From: DAIOXA01 sp050949165
GTDB lineage: Bacteria; Bacillota; Proteinivoracia; UBA4975
Reading direction: 5' to 3'
Length of the DNA: 64,000 bases
NCBI GenBank assembly: GCA_050949165.1
Contig: JBMNFF010000010.1
Coordinates: 186,001-250,000 of the forward strand
Shown: one piece after another, positions 24,124-32,728 of the stretch
How positions within the stretch are numbered: the stretch's first letter is position 1
Layout: every line of letters begins with the position of its first letter
Translations under genes and position numbers: made by a program
Notes under the pieces: model-generated
What the model saw: only the letters and a program-made list of their open reading frames with translations
What the model was told of the DNA's origin: nothing
Database searches by the model: none

Positions 24124-24873
24124 ATGGGTCAAACAGACCTTATTACCGCTCAGGCTCTGGCCGATGCCCTGAACCTCTCGGTGGAGACCATCTGGCGCTA
24201 TACCAGGAATAATAAAATTCCCTATGTCACCCTGGGGGAAAGGCAATACCGCTATAACCTCCAAGCAGTTGTCGCCGCCCTGACCGGCGCCAGAGTCCGG
24301 GAAAAGGCACCGGAGTACATTTCTGGTCCCAGTAAGTTTACGTACCAAGACTACCTGGAGCTGCCCGAAGATCCGGGCTACCGCTACGAGGTTCTGGCTG
24401 GGGAACTGATCAGAGAGCCGAGTCCAATTGTAGTGCACCAAAAGGTATCCCGAGAACTGGAATTTCTCCTCCTGGTGTACTTCCGCAAGACAGATCCCTT
24501 GGGGGAAATCTTTGATGCGCCGTTGGATGTAACCTTGGGGGACTTCACCGTTGTCCAGCCGGACATCCTTTTCATCCCAGGAGAGCAGAAGGATATCATC
24601 AAGGAGACCCGTATCGACGGCGCCCCCCTGCTGGTGGTAGAAATTCTTTCCGAAACCAGTCGCCGCAAGGACCGGCTCCACAAGCGCCGGATCTATCAAG
24701 AGGCGGGGATTCAGCACTATTGGCTGGTGGATCCCTATGAAAAGACCTTCGAATGCCTTGCCCTCCGGGATGGGGAATATATCTTGGCCTCTGCAGGCAT
24801 GGACGACGATACCGTCACTCACCCGGATTTCCCCGGCCTCAGCATCCCTCTGGCGGGGCTCTGGCAAGACTAA
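24124..24873 (+). CDS. Fusion of excisionase/MerR-type HTH with Uma2-family PD-(D/E)xK nuclease
   Basis: A 249-aa two-domain protein. Residues 1-55 form an excisionase-like helix-turn-helix (LITAQALADALNLSVETIWR, NNKIPYVTLGERQYRYN). Residues about 70-249 are a Uma2/DUF820 domain: YLELPEDPGYRYEVLAGELI, VVQPDILFIPGEQKDI with the core Asp, LLVVEILSETSRRKDRLHKR with Glu and Lys, and IQHYWLVDPYEKTFE. ATG 24124 follows GAGGTG; ATG 24106 abuts the -10. This is the second Uma2 protein here with a fused DNA-binding head, of a different fold from the one at 16060. The IS1182 element begins 14 nt after its stop. Confidence 0.9.
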   Translation: MGQTDLITAQALADALNLSVETIWRYTRNNKIPYVTLGERQYRYNLQAVVAALTGARVREKAPEYISGPSKFTYQDYLELPEDPGYRYEVLAGELIREPSPIVVHQKVSRELEFLLLVYFRKTDPLGEIFDAPLDVTLGDFTVVQPDILFIPGEQKDIIKETRIDGAPLLVVEILSETSRRKDRLHKRRIYQEAGIQHYWLVDPYEKTFECLALRDGEYILASAGMDDDTVTHPDFPGLSIPLAGLWQD

Positions 24874-24886
24874 CCGGCTAATTGAC

Positions 24887-26753
24887 AAGGGGCTGTCGCA
24901 AAACGTTTAATTAATAACGTTGGGCGATAGCCCTTTTTTCTTGGTTCTAGCTGAAAAATGGCCTCTTTCTAGGGCATTTTCCGTGGTTTCGGCCCATTTT
25001 TGGGTATGACAAAATAGGGGAAGGGGGCTTCCCCTATGGATAACCTGTTATTTAGGCTTAAGCCACCTTAGGATTATGTAAATATGCTCCACAGCGTCCA
25101 GATCGGATTTTGTTGTGGAGTTTATTTATGTTGAATGCCATAGCCAACAGCAGGAATTCTGTCTGTACTTTTACCTGGCCACGTAAGAGGAAACGCCGAA
25201 ATCCCATGTCTTGTTTCAGCACACCGAAGGCGCCCTCAACCTGAATGGAGCGGTTCATGCGTAACAGAACACCTTTCTCACTGTTAATGCGTGCCTCCAT
25301 CTCAGCGCGCTGCCTTTGAAAAGACTTAGAAACGTGGAGATTCTTGCTCCGCTTTTCGAGGGGTATTTTACTCGAGCCTTTTATGCATTTGGCCTTATGA
25401 GGACAACCGGCACAGCGAGCGCAGGAATACACGGTTGTTACTGTGGGATATCCAGACTTGGTTTTGGCTTTCTTCTCATACGCTGCCTGGATTTTATTGC
25501 CTGCGTAGCAAATGTAAGCATCGCTTTCTGCATCATAGAGCATATTTTCTCGTTTGCCAATGTCGCTTCTGTATTTTCTTGTCTTGGCCCGGTCATGGTT
25601 TGCAGGTTTAATAAAAGCGATCTGGCCGTTTTCCTCGCACCAGGTATAATTCTCTTCGCTTTCGAAGCCAGCGTCAGCTACCGGCTCTGTGTAGCCCAGA
25701 GGAAGCAGCTTTTCCATTATGGGAATAAATGTGGCCATGTCGCTGCGTTCTTGTGAAATCATCGCAGCTACTATGTATTCTGCATCAACTGCTATAGTAG
25801 CATTGTAGGCCGGTTTCAACTGACCGTTTCGCATGTGGTCTTCTTTTAAACGCATGAAGGTTGCGTCTTTATCTGTCTTGGAAAAGCTGTTTCTGTCGCC
25901 AAAGATGTGGTTATGGCCATCATACCGTCTCTGGCGGGCCAGGTACCCTTCCACGGTTTCCACAGCTCTTTGTAAGGGAGTTTTCCGCTTCCCTTTGCCC
26001 TTGACGAATTTTGTGTCCCCTTTGAGAGCATATAGCCGTTTTCGGAGCTTCTTTAAATCCTTAGCCCGAATTTTTTCCCCTACACGAAAGCGTAGGCCAA
26101 ACTCGGCTGCAATTTTTGGCAGTTCGACCCTCATCTTCGCCTGCATCTTGGCTTCATTCTTTTGAGTAGACTTCTTCCACACAAAACTGTACCGATTGGC
26201 GTTAGCCTCGAATTTCGTGGCATCTATAAATGCGTTGCGCAGTGACAGCTCCCCTGCTTCTGCCAAGTAATATACCAGCTGAGAAAACAGGTCATCCATA
26301 ACGCCAGGCAGTCGCTCACTTCGGAAGCGGGCGATGGTAGAATGATCGGGTGCTGAAGAACGTCCCAGCAGATACATGAAGTTTACGTCGCGCTTACAAG
26401 CTTGCTCTAGAGCTCGGGAGGAATAGATGCCATTCATGTATCCATACACCAGAACCTTGAACAGACTTTTGGGAGGCGTCTCGATTCTCCCTAAACGGGA
26501 GTACGCAGCGTGCAGCTTTCTATAATCCATCCTTTCAAGCACGGCGTTGAGTAGTCTCACCGAATCGTCTTCCGGGATTAATTCGCCAATGTCCATGGGT
26601 AGGACCAGTTGATATGCACCCCCGGTTGGTGTATAATCTGGTCGTAAAATATTGTTTTGCATAACTATATTTTACAGCAAAAGACGGCTTCTGGGTACTA
26701 CCAGTCGCCGTCTTTTGTGTGTTTTTCAAGGGCTGTTAGTGCAACAGCCCCTT
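24887..26753 (-). mobile_element. IS1182-family insertion sequence, apparently complete
   Basis: Bounded by imperfect inverted repeats: left AAGGGGCTGTCGCA (24887-24900), right TGCAACAGCCCCTT (26740-26753), 13 of 14 matching. The element is about 1.87 kb and holds one intact transposase on the minus strand. Internal hairpins lie near both ends. No obvious target duplication is seen at the borders. Confidence 0.88.
25058..26662 (-). CDS. IS1182-family DDE transposase
   Basis: A 534-aa transposase, full length with no interruption. The N-terminal DUF772-like domain includes GYMNGIYSSRALEQACKRDV and DHSTIARFRSERL. The DDE residues appear as D147 (NAFIDATKFEANANRYSF), D330 (VADAGFESEENYTW) and E476 (QVEGAFGVLKQDMGFRR). 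A cysteine cluster CARCAGCPHKAKC near residue 414 is typical of the family. The intact frame and good terminal repeats suggest recent activity. Confidence 0.96.
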   Translation of the reverse strand: MQNNILRPDYTPTGGAYQLVLPMDIGELIPEDDSVRLLNAVLERMDYRKLHAAYSRLGRIETPPKSLFKVLVYGYMNGIYSSRALEQACKRDVNFMYLLGRSSAPDHSTIARFRSERLPGVMDDLFSQLVYYLAEAGELSLRNAFIDATKFEANANRYSFVWKKSTQKNEAKMQAKMRVELPKIAAEFGLRFRVGEKIRAKDLKKLRKRLYALKGDTKFVKGKGKRKTPLQRAVETVEGYLARQRRYDGHNHIFGDRNSFSKTDKDATFMRLKEDHMRNGQLKPAYNATIAVDAEYIVAAMISQERSDMATFIPIMEKLLPLGYTEPVADAGFESEENYTWCEENGQIAFIKPANHDRAKTRKYRSDIGKRENMLYDAESDAYICYAGNKIQAAYEKKAKTKSGYPTVTTVYSCARCAGCPHKAKCIKGSSKIPLEKRSKNLHVSKSFQRQRAEMEARINSEKGVLLRMNRSIQVEGAFGVLKQDMGFRRFLLRGQVKVQTEFLLLAMAFNINKLHNKIRSGRCGAYLHNPKVA

Positions 26754-26771
26754 CTTTTTTTTGTATTTTTC

Positions 26772-27308
26772 TTAAAGAATATATTCCAATTGCAGGTCCC
26801 GGGGTTCCAGGGCGAAGATCTCGGGGATAACCTCCGCAGCCGGGCTACAGCCTAAGGCGGCGTAAAATTCCTGGGTTTCCACGGCGGGATGAGCCCCGAT
26901 ATACAGCTTTTCTGCTCCCCGTTGTCGGGCCCCCTCACAGCAGAGCCGGAATAACTGCTTGCCCAGGCCCTGGCCCCGGTATTCCTGGGACACGTGGATG
27001 TAGCGCAGCTCCAGGTATTGTCTGCGGCTGCCCAGGGGAGTATTTTCCACATTGGCGAAGCCCACCAGGGCGCCGTCGGCAATGGCGCCGGCCACAAAGC
27101 CTCCTTGCTCCAGGCATTGGCGCAGGTTCTGGACGGCCCGAAGCTTTTGGGCCTCTGTCCACTCATCGACAAAGCAATCGTCCTTAATCCTGTACTCTCC
27201 CTGCTCCAAATACTTGACCTGGCGGGTTACTTGGTGGCGCTGGAAATCCTTGAGGGCATCGGGGGGCAAATCCGCTAGGGTCAGGGGCCGGACCGCGACC
27301 TCCATCAT
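26772..27308 (-). CDS. GNAT-family N-acetyltransferase
   Basis: A 178-aa acetyltransferase. The acetyl-CoA site is LRYIHVSQEYRGQGLGKQLF followed by RLCCEGARQRGAEKLYIGAH, and FYAALGCSPA is motif B. It overlaps the DUF362 gene start-to-stop by 4 nt and is cotranscribed after it. The substrate is unknown. The IS1182 right end lies only 18 nt beyond its stop, so any original terminator may have been displaced. Confidence 0.88.
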   Translation of the reverse strand: MMEVAVRPLTLADLPPDALKDFQRHQVTRQVKYLEQGEYRIKDDCFVDEWTEAQKLRAVQNLRQCLEQGGFVAGAIADGALVGFANVENTPLGSRRQYLELRYIHVSQEYRGQGLGKQLFRLCCEGARQRGAEKLYIGAHPAVETQEFYAALGCSPAAEVIPEIFALEPRDLQLEYIL

Positions 27309-28459
27309 ACCCGCCTCCCAATCCGGCCGAAGAAATCCAGGATGCGGTTGTCCCGGCGCAACTCCACAGCCTTATGTTCGCAGAGCTCATGACAACACAT
27401 GCACTCGATGCAAAGGGAATAGTCGATGACCTTGGTCCCCCGCTCGATGGCTTGCACCGGACAACTTTCCACACACATATTACAGTGCTTGCACGCCTTC
27501 AGATTGACCCGAGGCCGGGCCTTGAGGATGTCTATTACCTTGATGACCACCTTATAGTTCCGGGGTTTAATATTCTTCAGGCGCTTGGGCAGCTTAAACC
27601 CCTTAAGCTTAGGCGGGGAGAAATAATCTCCGGCCAGTTCGATCTCCTTCAGGCTAGATTCCCCCAGTTCCCTGGTCCTGGCACTTTGGAGGATGGGAAT
27701 GTCCTCGATTCCCAGGCCCAGCATGGCCACGGCCACGGTGTCCAGGGCCAGGGGATCGGTGCTCATCAGGATCTTGCCGGCGGGATAGACAGACCCGGCC
27801 GTGGGCCCCTCCCCCTGCATGGCAGTAACCCCGTCCATAATATGTAAGCCCACATTGACTGCCTGATGGATGTCGGTGAGGACCGCGCCCAGATCCCGGG
27901 GGTCCGGGGCCAGGCGGTGGTATTCGGCCTTGCGCAGGCCGGGGATACAGCCGTACAGGTTCTTGACGGCGCCGGTATAAATCCCTGCCGAATGGGTCTT
28001 AAACTTGGGCAGGTTGATGACGAAATCGGCATCGAACATGGGCTTGGCGATGAACATCTTGCCGCCGATGCCACTCCCGGGGGTGACCTCAACCACCCCT
28101 TCCCGATCGAAGTTTTTTATCTCCGCCCCCTCTTCCCGGGCCACCTGCTCCAGTCCCGAAACCTTGAGGCTCCGGGCGGTGGGGGCAATTCCCGCAATGG
28201 CCCCGCCGGAACTGTCGCCGATCCAGACCGCGCAACCCAGGCCCTTGAGGATCCGGACCAGGGCCCGGACAAACTCCGGATGGGTGATGGCAGCAGTCTC
28301 CGGAGCCTTGGGACCGATGAGGTTGACCTTGAGGAGCACCTTCATCCCCGGGGAAACATACCTTTCCCCGCCGCCCAGAAGGGCAATGCCAGAGTTGAGC
28401 TTCTGGGTCAGGAGTGCCAGATCGTAATGTTTACAATCGTTTATTATTACCTTAGACAA
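27305..28459 (-). CDS. DUF362 protein with C-terminal 2[4Fe-4S] ferredoxin domain
   Basis: A 384-aa cytosolic iron-sulphur protein. Residues 1-300 are DUF362: MKVLLKVNLIGPK, AVWIGDSSGGAIAGI, FVINLPKFKTHSAGIYTGAV and KNLYGCIPG. The C-terminus carries two clusters, CKHCNMCVESCPVQAIE (about 335) and CIECMCCHELCEHKAVEL (about 360). Such proteins are common in anaerobes and of unknown function, presumed electron-transfer or redox maturation. Start TTG 28459. It is followed by the GNAT gene with a 4-nt overlap. The decayed PIN toxin ends 14 nt upstream. Confidence 0.92.
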   Translation of the reverse strand: MSKVIINDCKHYDLALLTQKLNSGIALLGGGERYVSPGMKVLLKVNLIGPKAPETAAITHPEFVRALVRILKGLGCAVWIGDSSGGAIAGIAPTARSLKVSGLEQVAREEGAEIKNFDREGVVEVTPGSGIGGKMFIAKPMFDADFVINLPKFKTHSAGIYTGAVKNLYGCIPGLRKAEYHRLAPDPRDLGAVLTDIHQAVNVGLHIMDGVTAMQGEGPTAGSVYPAGKILMSTDPLALDTVAVAMLGLGIEDIPILQSARTRELGESSLKEIELAGDYFSPPKLKGFKLPKRLKNIKPRNYKVVIKVIDILKARPRVNLKACKHCNMCVESCPVQAIERGTKVIDYSLCIECMCCHELCEHKAVELRRDNRILDFFGRIGRRV

Positions 28460-28472
28460 ATAGATTCCCTCC

Positions 28473-28643
28473 TCATACGGCAGTTACTGAACTTATTATG
28501 CAAGAAACGGGCAATATCAGGTTAGGAGCCTTTAACACAGTTCCTCCATCCCGAGCCAAGCTTAAGTAGGCCACAGCTTTAGCACTGTGAATGTCTGGAA
28601 TATACCATTTTATCGCTACACTGGCATCTACGACATAATTCAT
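28473..28643 (-). pseudogene. Truncated VapC-type PIN toxin
   Basis: Encodes MNYVVDASVAIKWYIPD and AYLSLARDGGTVLKAPNLIL, the first ~45 residues of a PIN RNase with the first catalytic Asp (D6), then diverges and stops at 56 codons against about 135 expected. The remaining three acidic residues are lost. The start overlaps the upstream antitoxin stop (ATGA), preserving operon architecture. A deletion joining it to the DUF362 gene region probably removed the rest. Confidence 0.82.
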
Positions 28644-28873
28644 CTTTCCCGGTCTTCCCTAATTAACTCAGTACTGTCGGAATAGGATCTGCCATAACTG
28701 GCCAGCTTTTCTCTGATTTGGGCAGCTCTGCAAATTGCATAGGAATCTTGCTCCACGGCCTTCTCCAGCACCAAGAGTAATTCCTGCTGCAACGAACGCC
28801 GATTACTGGCAGCCTATGCTTTTAGGGCAGCCAAAACATCCTGGGGCACATCCAAAACCAAAAAATCTGACAT
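28640..28873 (-). pseudogene. FitA/VapB-type antitoxin with internal stop codon
   Basis: Seventy-eight codons from ATG 28873, preceded by GGGAGG. Translation reads SDFLVLDVPQDVLAALKA, then TAG at codon 20 (28814-28816), then AASNRRSLQQELLLVLEKAV and a C-terminal tail to codon 77. This is a ribbon-helix-helix antitoxin in one otherwise open frame, broken by a single nonsense codon. Its stop overlaps the start of the truncated PIN toxin. The module is dead unless the stop is read through. Confidence 0.8.
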
Positions 28874-29016
28874 GCCTCCCACGTAGATATAGTAGCATAA
28901 TGATAAGATTTACCAGCAGGAGCACTTCACCCTTTCTGTGATTTTCAACAAACAATATCTCGCTTATAACTAATTATTTGTATAATCATTGTAGAAACAG
29001 AGGGGGGGCCAGGATA

Positions 29017-29259
29017 ATGAAAGCAAAGATTCAATTATGGGGTAACAGTCTTGCACTTCGCATCCCCAAGTCCTTCGCTATTGAGTTAGGGTTGCAGGCA
29101 AATAGCCCTGTTAATCTCACTTTAGTTAAGGGCACGTTAGTAATAGAACAAATACCGGAGCAAGAATATAATCTTGAGGAGCTTCTCTCCGAAGTTCGGG
29201 AAACTAACATCCCCGATCCAGTAGATTTTGGTCGGGCCAAAGGTAAAGAAATATGGTAG
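29017..29259 (+). CDS. mazE: MazE-type antitoxin
   Basis: An 80-aa AbrB-fold antitoxin: KAKIQLWGNSLALRIPKSFA is the MazE DNA-binding motif (W-G-N-S-x-A-x-R-I-P), followed by an acidic tail for toxin binding. ATG 29017 follows the purine-rich GAGGGGGGGCCAGGATA; the longer in-frame ATG at 28978 is upstream of that site. It overlaps mazF by 7 nt. It looks intact although its partner is frameshifted. Confidence 0.92.
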   Translation: MKAKIQLWGNSLALRIPKSFAIELGLQANSPVNLTLVKGTLVIEQIPEQEYNLEELLSEVRETNIPDPVDFGRAKGKEIW

Positions 29260-29584
29260 CTAGATTTCCCCAGCGCGGTGATGTGGTCTGGCTAGATTTT
29301 TCACCTCACTCAGGTCACGAACAGCGAGGGCGGCGCCCTGCCCTTTGTATCTCCCCCGGCGCCTACAACAACAAAGTTGGTCTCGCTATTTTTGCCCAAT
29401 CACTTCCCAAAAGAAAGGATTCCCCTTCGAGGTTCCGTTCCTGGAAGACTTTCCAATCCAAGGGGTAATCCTTGCCGATCAGGTCAAAAGTCTTGATTGG
29501 CACGCCCGGGACATGCGCCGCATATGCTCTCTCCCTGCTGAACTACTGGCTGAGATTATTGGCAAATTACGGACATTGATATAA
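29253..29584 (+). pseudogene. mazF: MazF endoribonuclease, frameshifted
   Basis: The first frame gives RFPQRGDVVWLDFSPHSGHE, RRPALCISPGAYNNKVGLAI; after about 29393 homology continues in another frame as CPITSQKKGFPFEVPFLEDF, PIQGVILADQVKSLDWHARD, the MazF core. Adding one T to the run of five at 29389-29393 restores I-F-C-P-I-T and a 110-aa MazF. Either a one-base deletion inactivated the toxin, or it is a sequencing error or slippage site. All catalytic-region residues are present across the two frames. Confidence 0.88.
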
Positions 29585-29810
29585 ATCTGTTGCCCCCTCC
29601 GGGTTGGCAGATTTTTTACTTAGCCGCAGGAATCATTAATACAAAATGGCTTTTGGACAGGACACCAAGTACTTAGGAAAAGCCACTATGATTTCTTCAG
29701 AAACTCAGATCTCCTGGGTGTTCACGCAGAGGCTATGTGGGATAATACAATTGTCTTTCCTTCCGCCGCTTCTACCTCATTATGCCCGAAATAACAGGAG
29801 GCGCCCTCTT

Positions 29811-30722
29811 ATGAAAACCAAGGTCTATACTGCCGCTCTGGCCTATGCCCTGATTACAGGATTGTCTTTCTTATTTGGCAAGATTGGCTTAATAAGTGTC
29901 AATCCCCTGGACCTGCTGGCCTACCGGTTTACCGCAGCCTTCTTGGCGGTCCTGTTCTTACTCCTGTTTAGATTGGTTAAGGTAAATTATAGCTCTACCA
30001 GGGTTATGAGGAGCATTCCCTTGGCACTGCTATACCCCCTGGCGTTTTTCAGCTTGCAAACCTTTGGCCTGCAATACGCATCCTCTTCGGAAGCCGGGAT
30101 TATGACCGCCTCAATTCCGGTATTCACCCTGATTTTAGCCACCCTATTCCTCAAGGAGAAGACAACTTCAATACAAAAACTCTCGATTCTTGCCTCGGTA
30201 GCAGGAGTAGTATATCTTACCCTGGCCAAGAGCTCTGCCCTGGAATTCAACAATAGTTTGGGTATGATCCTGCTTCTGGCTTCTGCCTTAGCCTTTTCAG
30301 GTTACAGCATCCTGGCCAGGATATTGACCAGGGATTTTTCCAGTATTGAACTGAGCACCATGATGTTCACCACCAGCTTTGTCTTCTTCTCTGCCCTAGC
30401 GGTATGCCGGCACTTACTTGATGGGTCAGTAACGGACTTTTTGCAGCCCCTGGCCAGCATGCAGTTTTTAGGCAGCGTCCTCTATTTGGGGGTATTGTCC
30501 ACCCTAATTACTTCTCTGCTGACCAATTACATATTGTCCAAGATTGAGGCCAGTAAGATGAGTGTTTTCTCGAACTTGGGCACGGTCATATCCATCCTGG
30601 CCGGTGCGGTATTTCTGAATGAACAGCTATTTTATTACCATATCGTCGGCTCCATACTGATTGTCGGTGGGGTGCTGGGTGCAAACCTGAGAGGTGGTTC
30701 AGCACGTACCGCAAATAGCTGA
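29811..30722 (+). CDS. EamA-family (DMT) transporter
   Basis: A 303-aa integral membrane protein with ten predicted helices in two EamA repeats: ALAYALITGLSFLFGKIGLI, TFGLQYASSSEAGIMTASIP with VFTLILATLFLKE, and second-repeat end VISILAGAVFLNEQLFYYHI. DMT family members export metabolites or amino acids. ATG 29811 has AGGAGG 9 nt upstream; longer in-frame extension to 29646 has no support. Monocistronic. Confidence 0.92.
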   Translation: MKTKVYTAALAYALITGLSFLFGKIGLISVNPLDLLAYRFTAAFLAVLFLLLFRLVKVNYSSTRVMRSIPLALLYPLAFFSLQTFGLQYASSSEAGIMTASIPVFTLILATLFLKEKTTSIQKLSILASVAGVVYLTLAKSSALEFNNSLGMILLLASALAFSGYSILARILTRDFSSIELSTMMFTTSFVFFSALAVCRHLLDGSVTDFLQPLASMQFLGSVLYLGVLSTLITSLLTNYILSKIEASKMSVFSNLGTVISILAGAVFLNEQLFYYHIVGSILIVGGVLGANLRGGSARTANS

Positions 30723-30728
30723 AGAAAA

Positions 30729-30782
30729 AACCTCTGGAGAGGCAATTATCACTAACGCCATTATCTCTAGAGGATTTTTTTT
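30729..30782 (+). terminator. Terminator of the EamA gene
   Basis: CCTCTGGAGA and TCTCTAGAGG arms (one mismatch) with a long loop, then a run of eight T. Confidence 0.65.
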
Positions 30783-30796
30783 CGCCGCGAAAGGAG

Positions 30797-31486
30797 TCAA
30801 CTGATGGAAGCAGATATACTGTCCTCTATGACCTCTCCATCCCGCATGCGCAGCACTACATCGGCTTGGTTGGCAATACTCGGGTCATGGGTGACAATGA
30901 TGACGCAGCAGTTCTTCTCATGGGCAAGACTAATAAGGAGGTTGACGATATTAGCCCCATTTTCGGTATCCAGGTTGCCGGTGGGCTCGTCGGCCAAAAT
31001 GACCTTGGGTTCAGCGGCCAAGGCCCGGGCGATGGCAATGCGCTGCTGTTCGCCGCCGCTGAGCATGGAGGGGAAGCGCTTGAAGACTGCGTCGGTGAGG
31101 TCGACGCTCCTGATCATCTCGGCGGCCCGGACTTTTGCTTCCTTAGCCTTCATTCCCTGCAATTCTAGGGGATACATGACATTTTCCAGCGCTGTGAGCA
31201 GGGGGAATAGGTTGTAAGCCTGGTAGATTACCGCCACATCCTCCCGGCGATACCGATTGCGATCCAATTTTTGAGTAGGTGTATCACCATAGACCACATG
31301 GCCTGTGCTGGGAAGGTCCAACCCAGCCAATAGGGACAATAATGTGGTCTTGCCGCTGCCGCTCTTACCCACGATGGCATAGACCTTACCCAGTTGGAAA
31401 GCATAGGATATGTCCTTCACTGCCCGAACCTTCTGGTACTTGTTCTTATATATGTAAGACACGTCCTGAAGGGTTAAAATGTTCAT
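30797..31486 (-). CDS. ABC transporter ATPase, LolD/MacB type
   Basis: A 229-aa ATPase of the FtsE/LolD/MacB class: Walker A GKSGSGKTTLLSLL, Q-loop AVIYQAYNLFPLLTA, signature LSGGEQQRIAIARAL, Walker B VILADEPTGNLDTE, H-loop IIVTHDPSIA. It is the last gene of the sigma/anti-sigma/FtsX/FtsX operon and lies 6 nt after the second permease gene. It powers the two FtsX-type subunits for mechanotransmission or peptide/lipid extrusion rather than classic membrane transport. Confidence 0.94.
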   Translation of the reverse strand: MNILTLQDVSYIYKNKYQKVRAVKDISYAFQLGKVYAIVGKSGSGKTTLLSLLAGLDLPSTGHVVYGDTPTQKLDRNRYRREDVAVIYQAYNLFPLLTALENVMYPLELQGMKAKEAKVRAAEMIRSVDLTDAVFKRFPSMLSGGEQQRIAIARALAAEPKVILADEPTGNLDTENGANIVNLLISLAHEKNCCVIIVTHDPSIANQADVVLRMRDGEVIEDSISASIS

Positions 31487-31492
31487 TCTCCT

Positions 31493-32728
31493 CTACTCCT
31501 TTGCCGTGAGAATTTGGATGACGTTCACCCTGTTCAGGGTGAAAATTGCCATGGCAGTCCCCGCCAGATAGCAGGCGAGGTAGCCGGCAATGGTAGCAAT
31601 CTGAATGGTGGCTCCCCCACCAGTGATAATTAAGGTCAGGACGATGCCCAGGCCAATGCCAAGTACGGTCAGCAGGCCTTGCTCCATGAAGAAGATCAGG
31701 AAGCCCATTATTCTACTTGCGCCCAGAGAGCACATGATGGCAAACTCCGGCTTGCGAAGGCGGACCAGCAGGTAGGAGACAATAAAGCCGATACCGGCAC
31801 AGAGCAGGTAGATTATGGGGTAAAGGACACGACTGAGTTCGATATAGCCTTTAACGCTGGCGGTGGCTTCGTTGAGAATGCTATCATCAATGAGGAAGCT
31901 TAATCTATCCTCGGCCTTTTCCTCCATTTCGCTGGCCTGGCTACGGCTGACAAATCCCAAGCGATTTAGCAGCCCCTTAAAATCATTAAGTCTCTGTGTA
32001 TTATACAAGGTGAATCGGGCACTATTCCAGGTAAGGGGGAGGCCAATTTCATGGTATATTTCCGTCATTATATCCCATGGGCAATAGAGAGGAGCGTTAT
32101 AGATCTGGTTACTTTGGTAGGTGCCCACTATTTGCAGGGTGACTGTGCCGTAGCAGTATGAGTCCTTTACTTTATCGGGGTTTTCAGCTACCGTTAACTG
32201 AATCTTATCCCCCAGTTCCAAGCTGTTTTCTCTTAGGAAACTCTCGCTTACAATACACACTTTTTCCGTTAAGGAGAAAAGATTATGGTCATAACCATCC
32301 AAGTACTGGGGCTGTTGCCCTTCATGGGCGAAGAAAGAAATGGCGGTAATATCCGTTGCCCCTACCAGTTTGGGAATGCCAAGGAGCATGGTGTATATAT
32401 GCATGTATCCTAGCTGCGGCCAGGGCTCTAGCATGCAGCGTAAATTGCGGGTATACAATCCTTGAGATATGTAGCCTGATGCCTCCAACTGCCCTATCAC
32501 AAAGTCGTTGATGGCGAGATCGTCCAGTCTTGCCCCATCTGCACTAGTGATATACCCAGTAACTTTTATGTTAGCGTGGAGTTCCGCCAGAGTAGCCTGA
32601 TGTTGGTCAATGGTCCTGGCATACATATTGATGAACAGGATCAACACTAAAGACACAGCCATTACCACCAGGCTCATGAATCTGCGCCTGGTCGTCATGC
32701 GCAATGCAGCTTTTGCCATAAACATCAC
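31493..32728 (-). CDS. FtsX-like permease (MacB_PCD/FtsX), subunit 2
   Basis: A 411-aa membrane protein with one N-terminal helix (RFMSLVVMAVSLVLILFINM), a large extracytoplasmic domain (about 45-285) and three C-terminal helices with PEFAIMCSLGASRIMGFLIF, the FtsX signature region. It starts at GTG 32728 or ATG 32725, directly after the stop of the preceding permease, with AAGGAGGG inside that gene. Works with the LolD-like ATPase. Confidence 0.9.
   Translation of the reverse strand: MMFMAKAALRMTTRRRFMSLVVMAVSLVLILFINMYARTIDQHQATLAELHANIKVTGYITSADGARLDDLAINDFVIGQLEASGYISQGLYTRNLRCMLEPWPQLGYMHIYTMLLGIPKLVGATDITAISFFAHEGQQPQYLDGYDHNLFSLTEKVCIVSESFLRENSLELGDKIQLTVAENPDKVKDSYCYGTVTLQIVGTYQSNQIYNAPLYCPWDIMTEIYHEIGLPLTWNSARFTLYNTQRLNDFKGLLNRLGFVSRSQASEMEEKAEDRLSFLIDDSILNEATASVKGYIELSRVLYPIIYLLCAGIGFIVSYLLVRLRKPEFAIMCSLGASRIMGFLIFFMEQGLLTVLGIGLGIVLTLIITGGGATIQIATIAGYLACYLAGTAMAIFTLNRVNVIQILTAKE

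Noticed and set aside
24880..26760. Target-site duplication flanking the IS
   Set aside because: Bases outside the inverted repeats (TTGAC on the left, CTTTTTT on the right) do not match.
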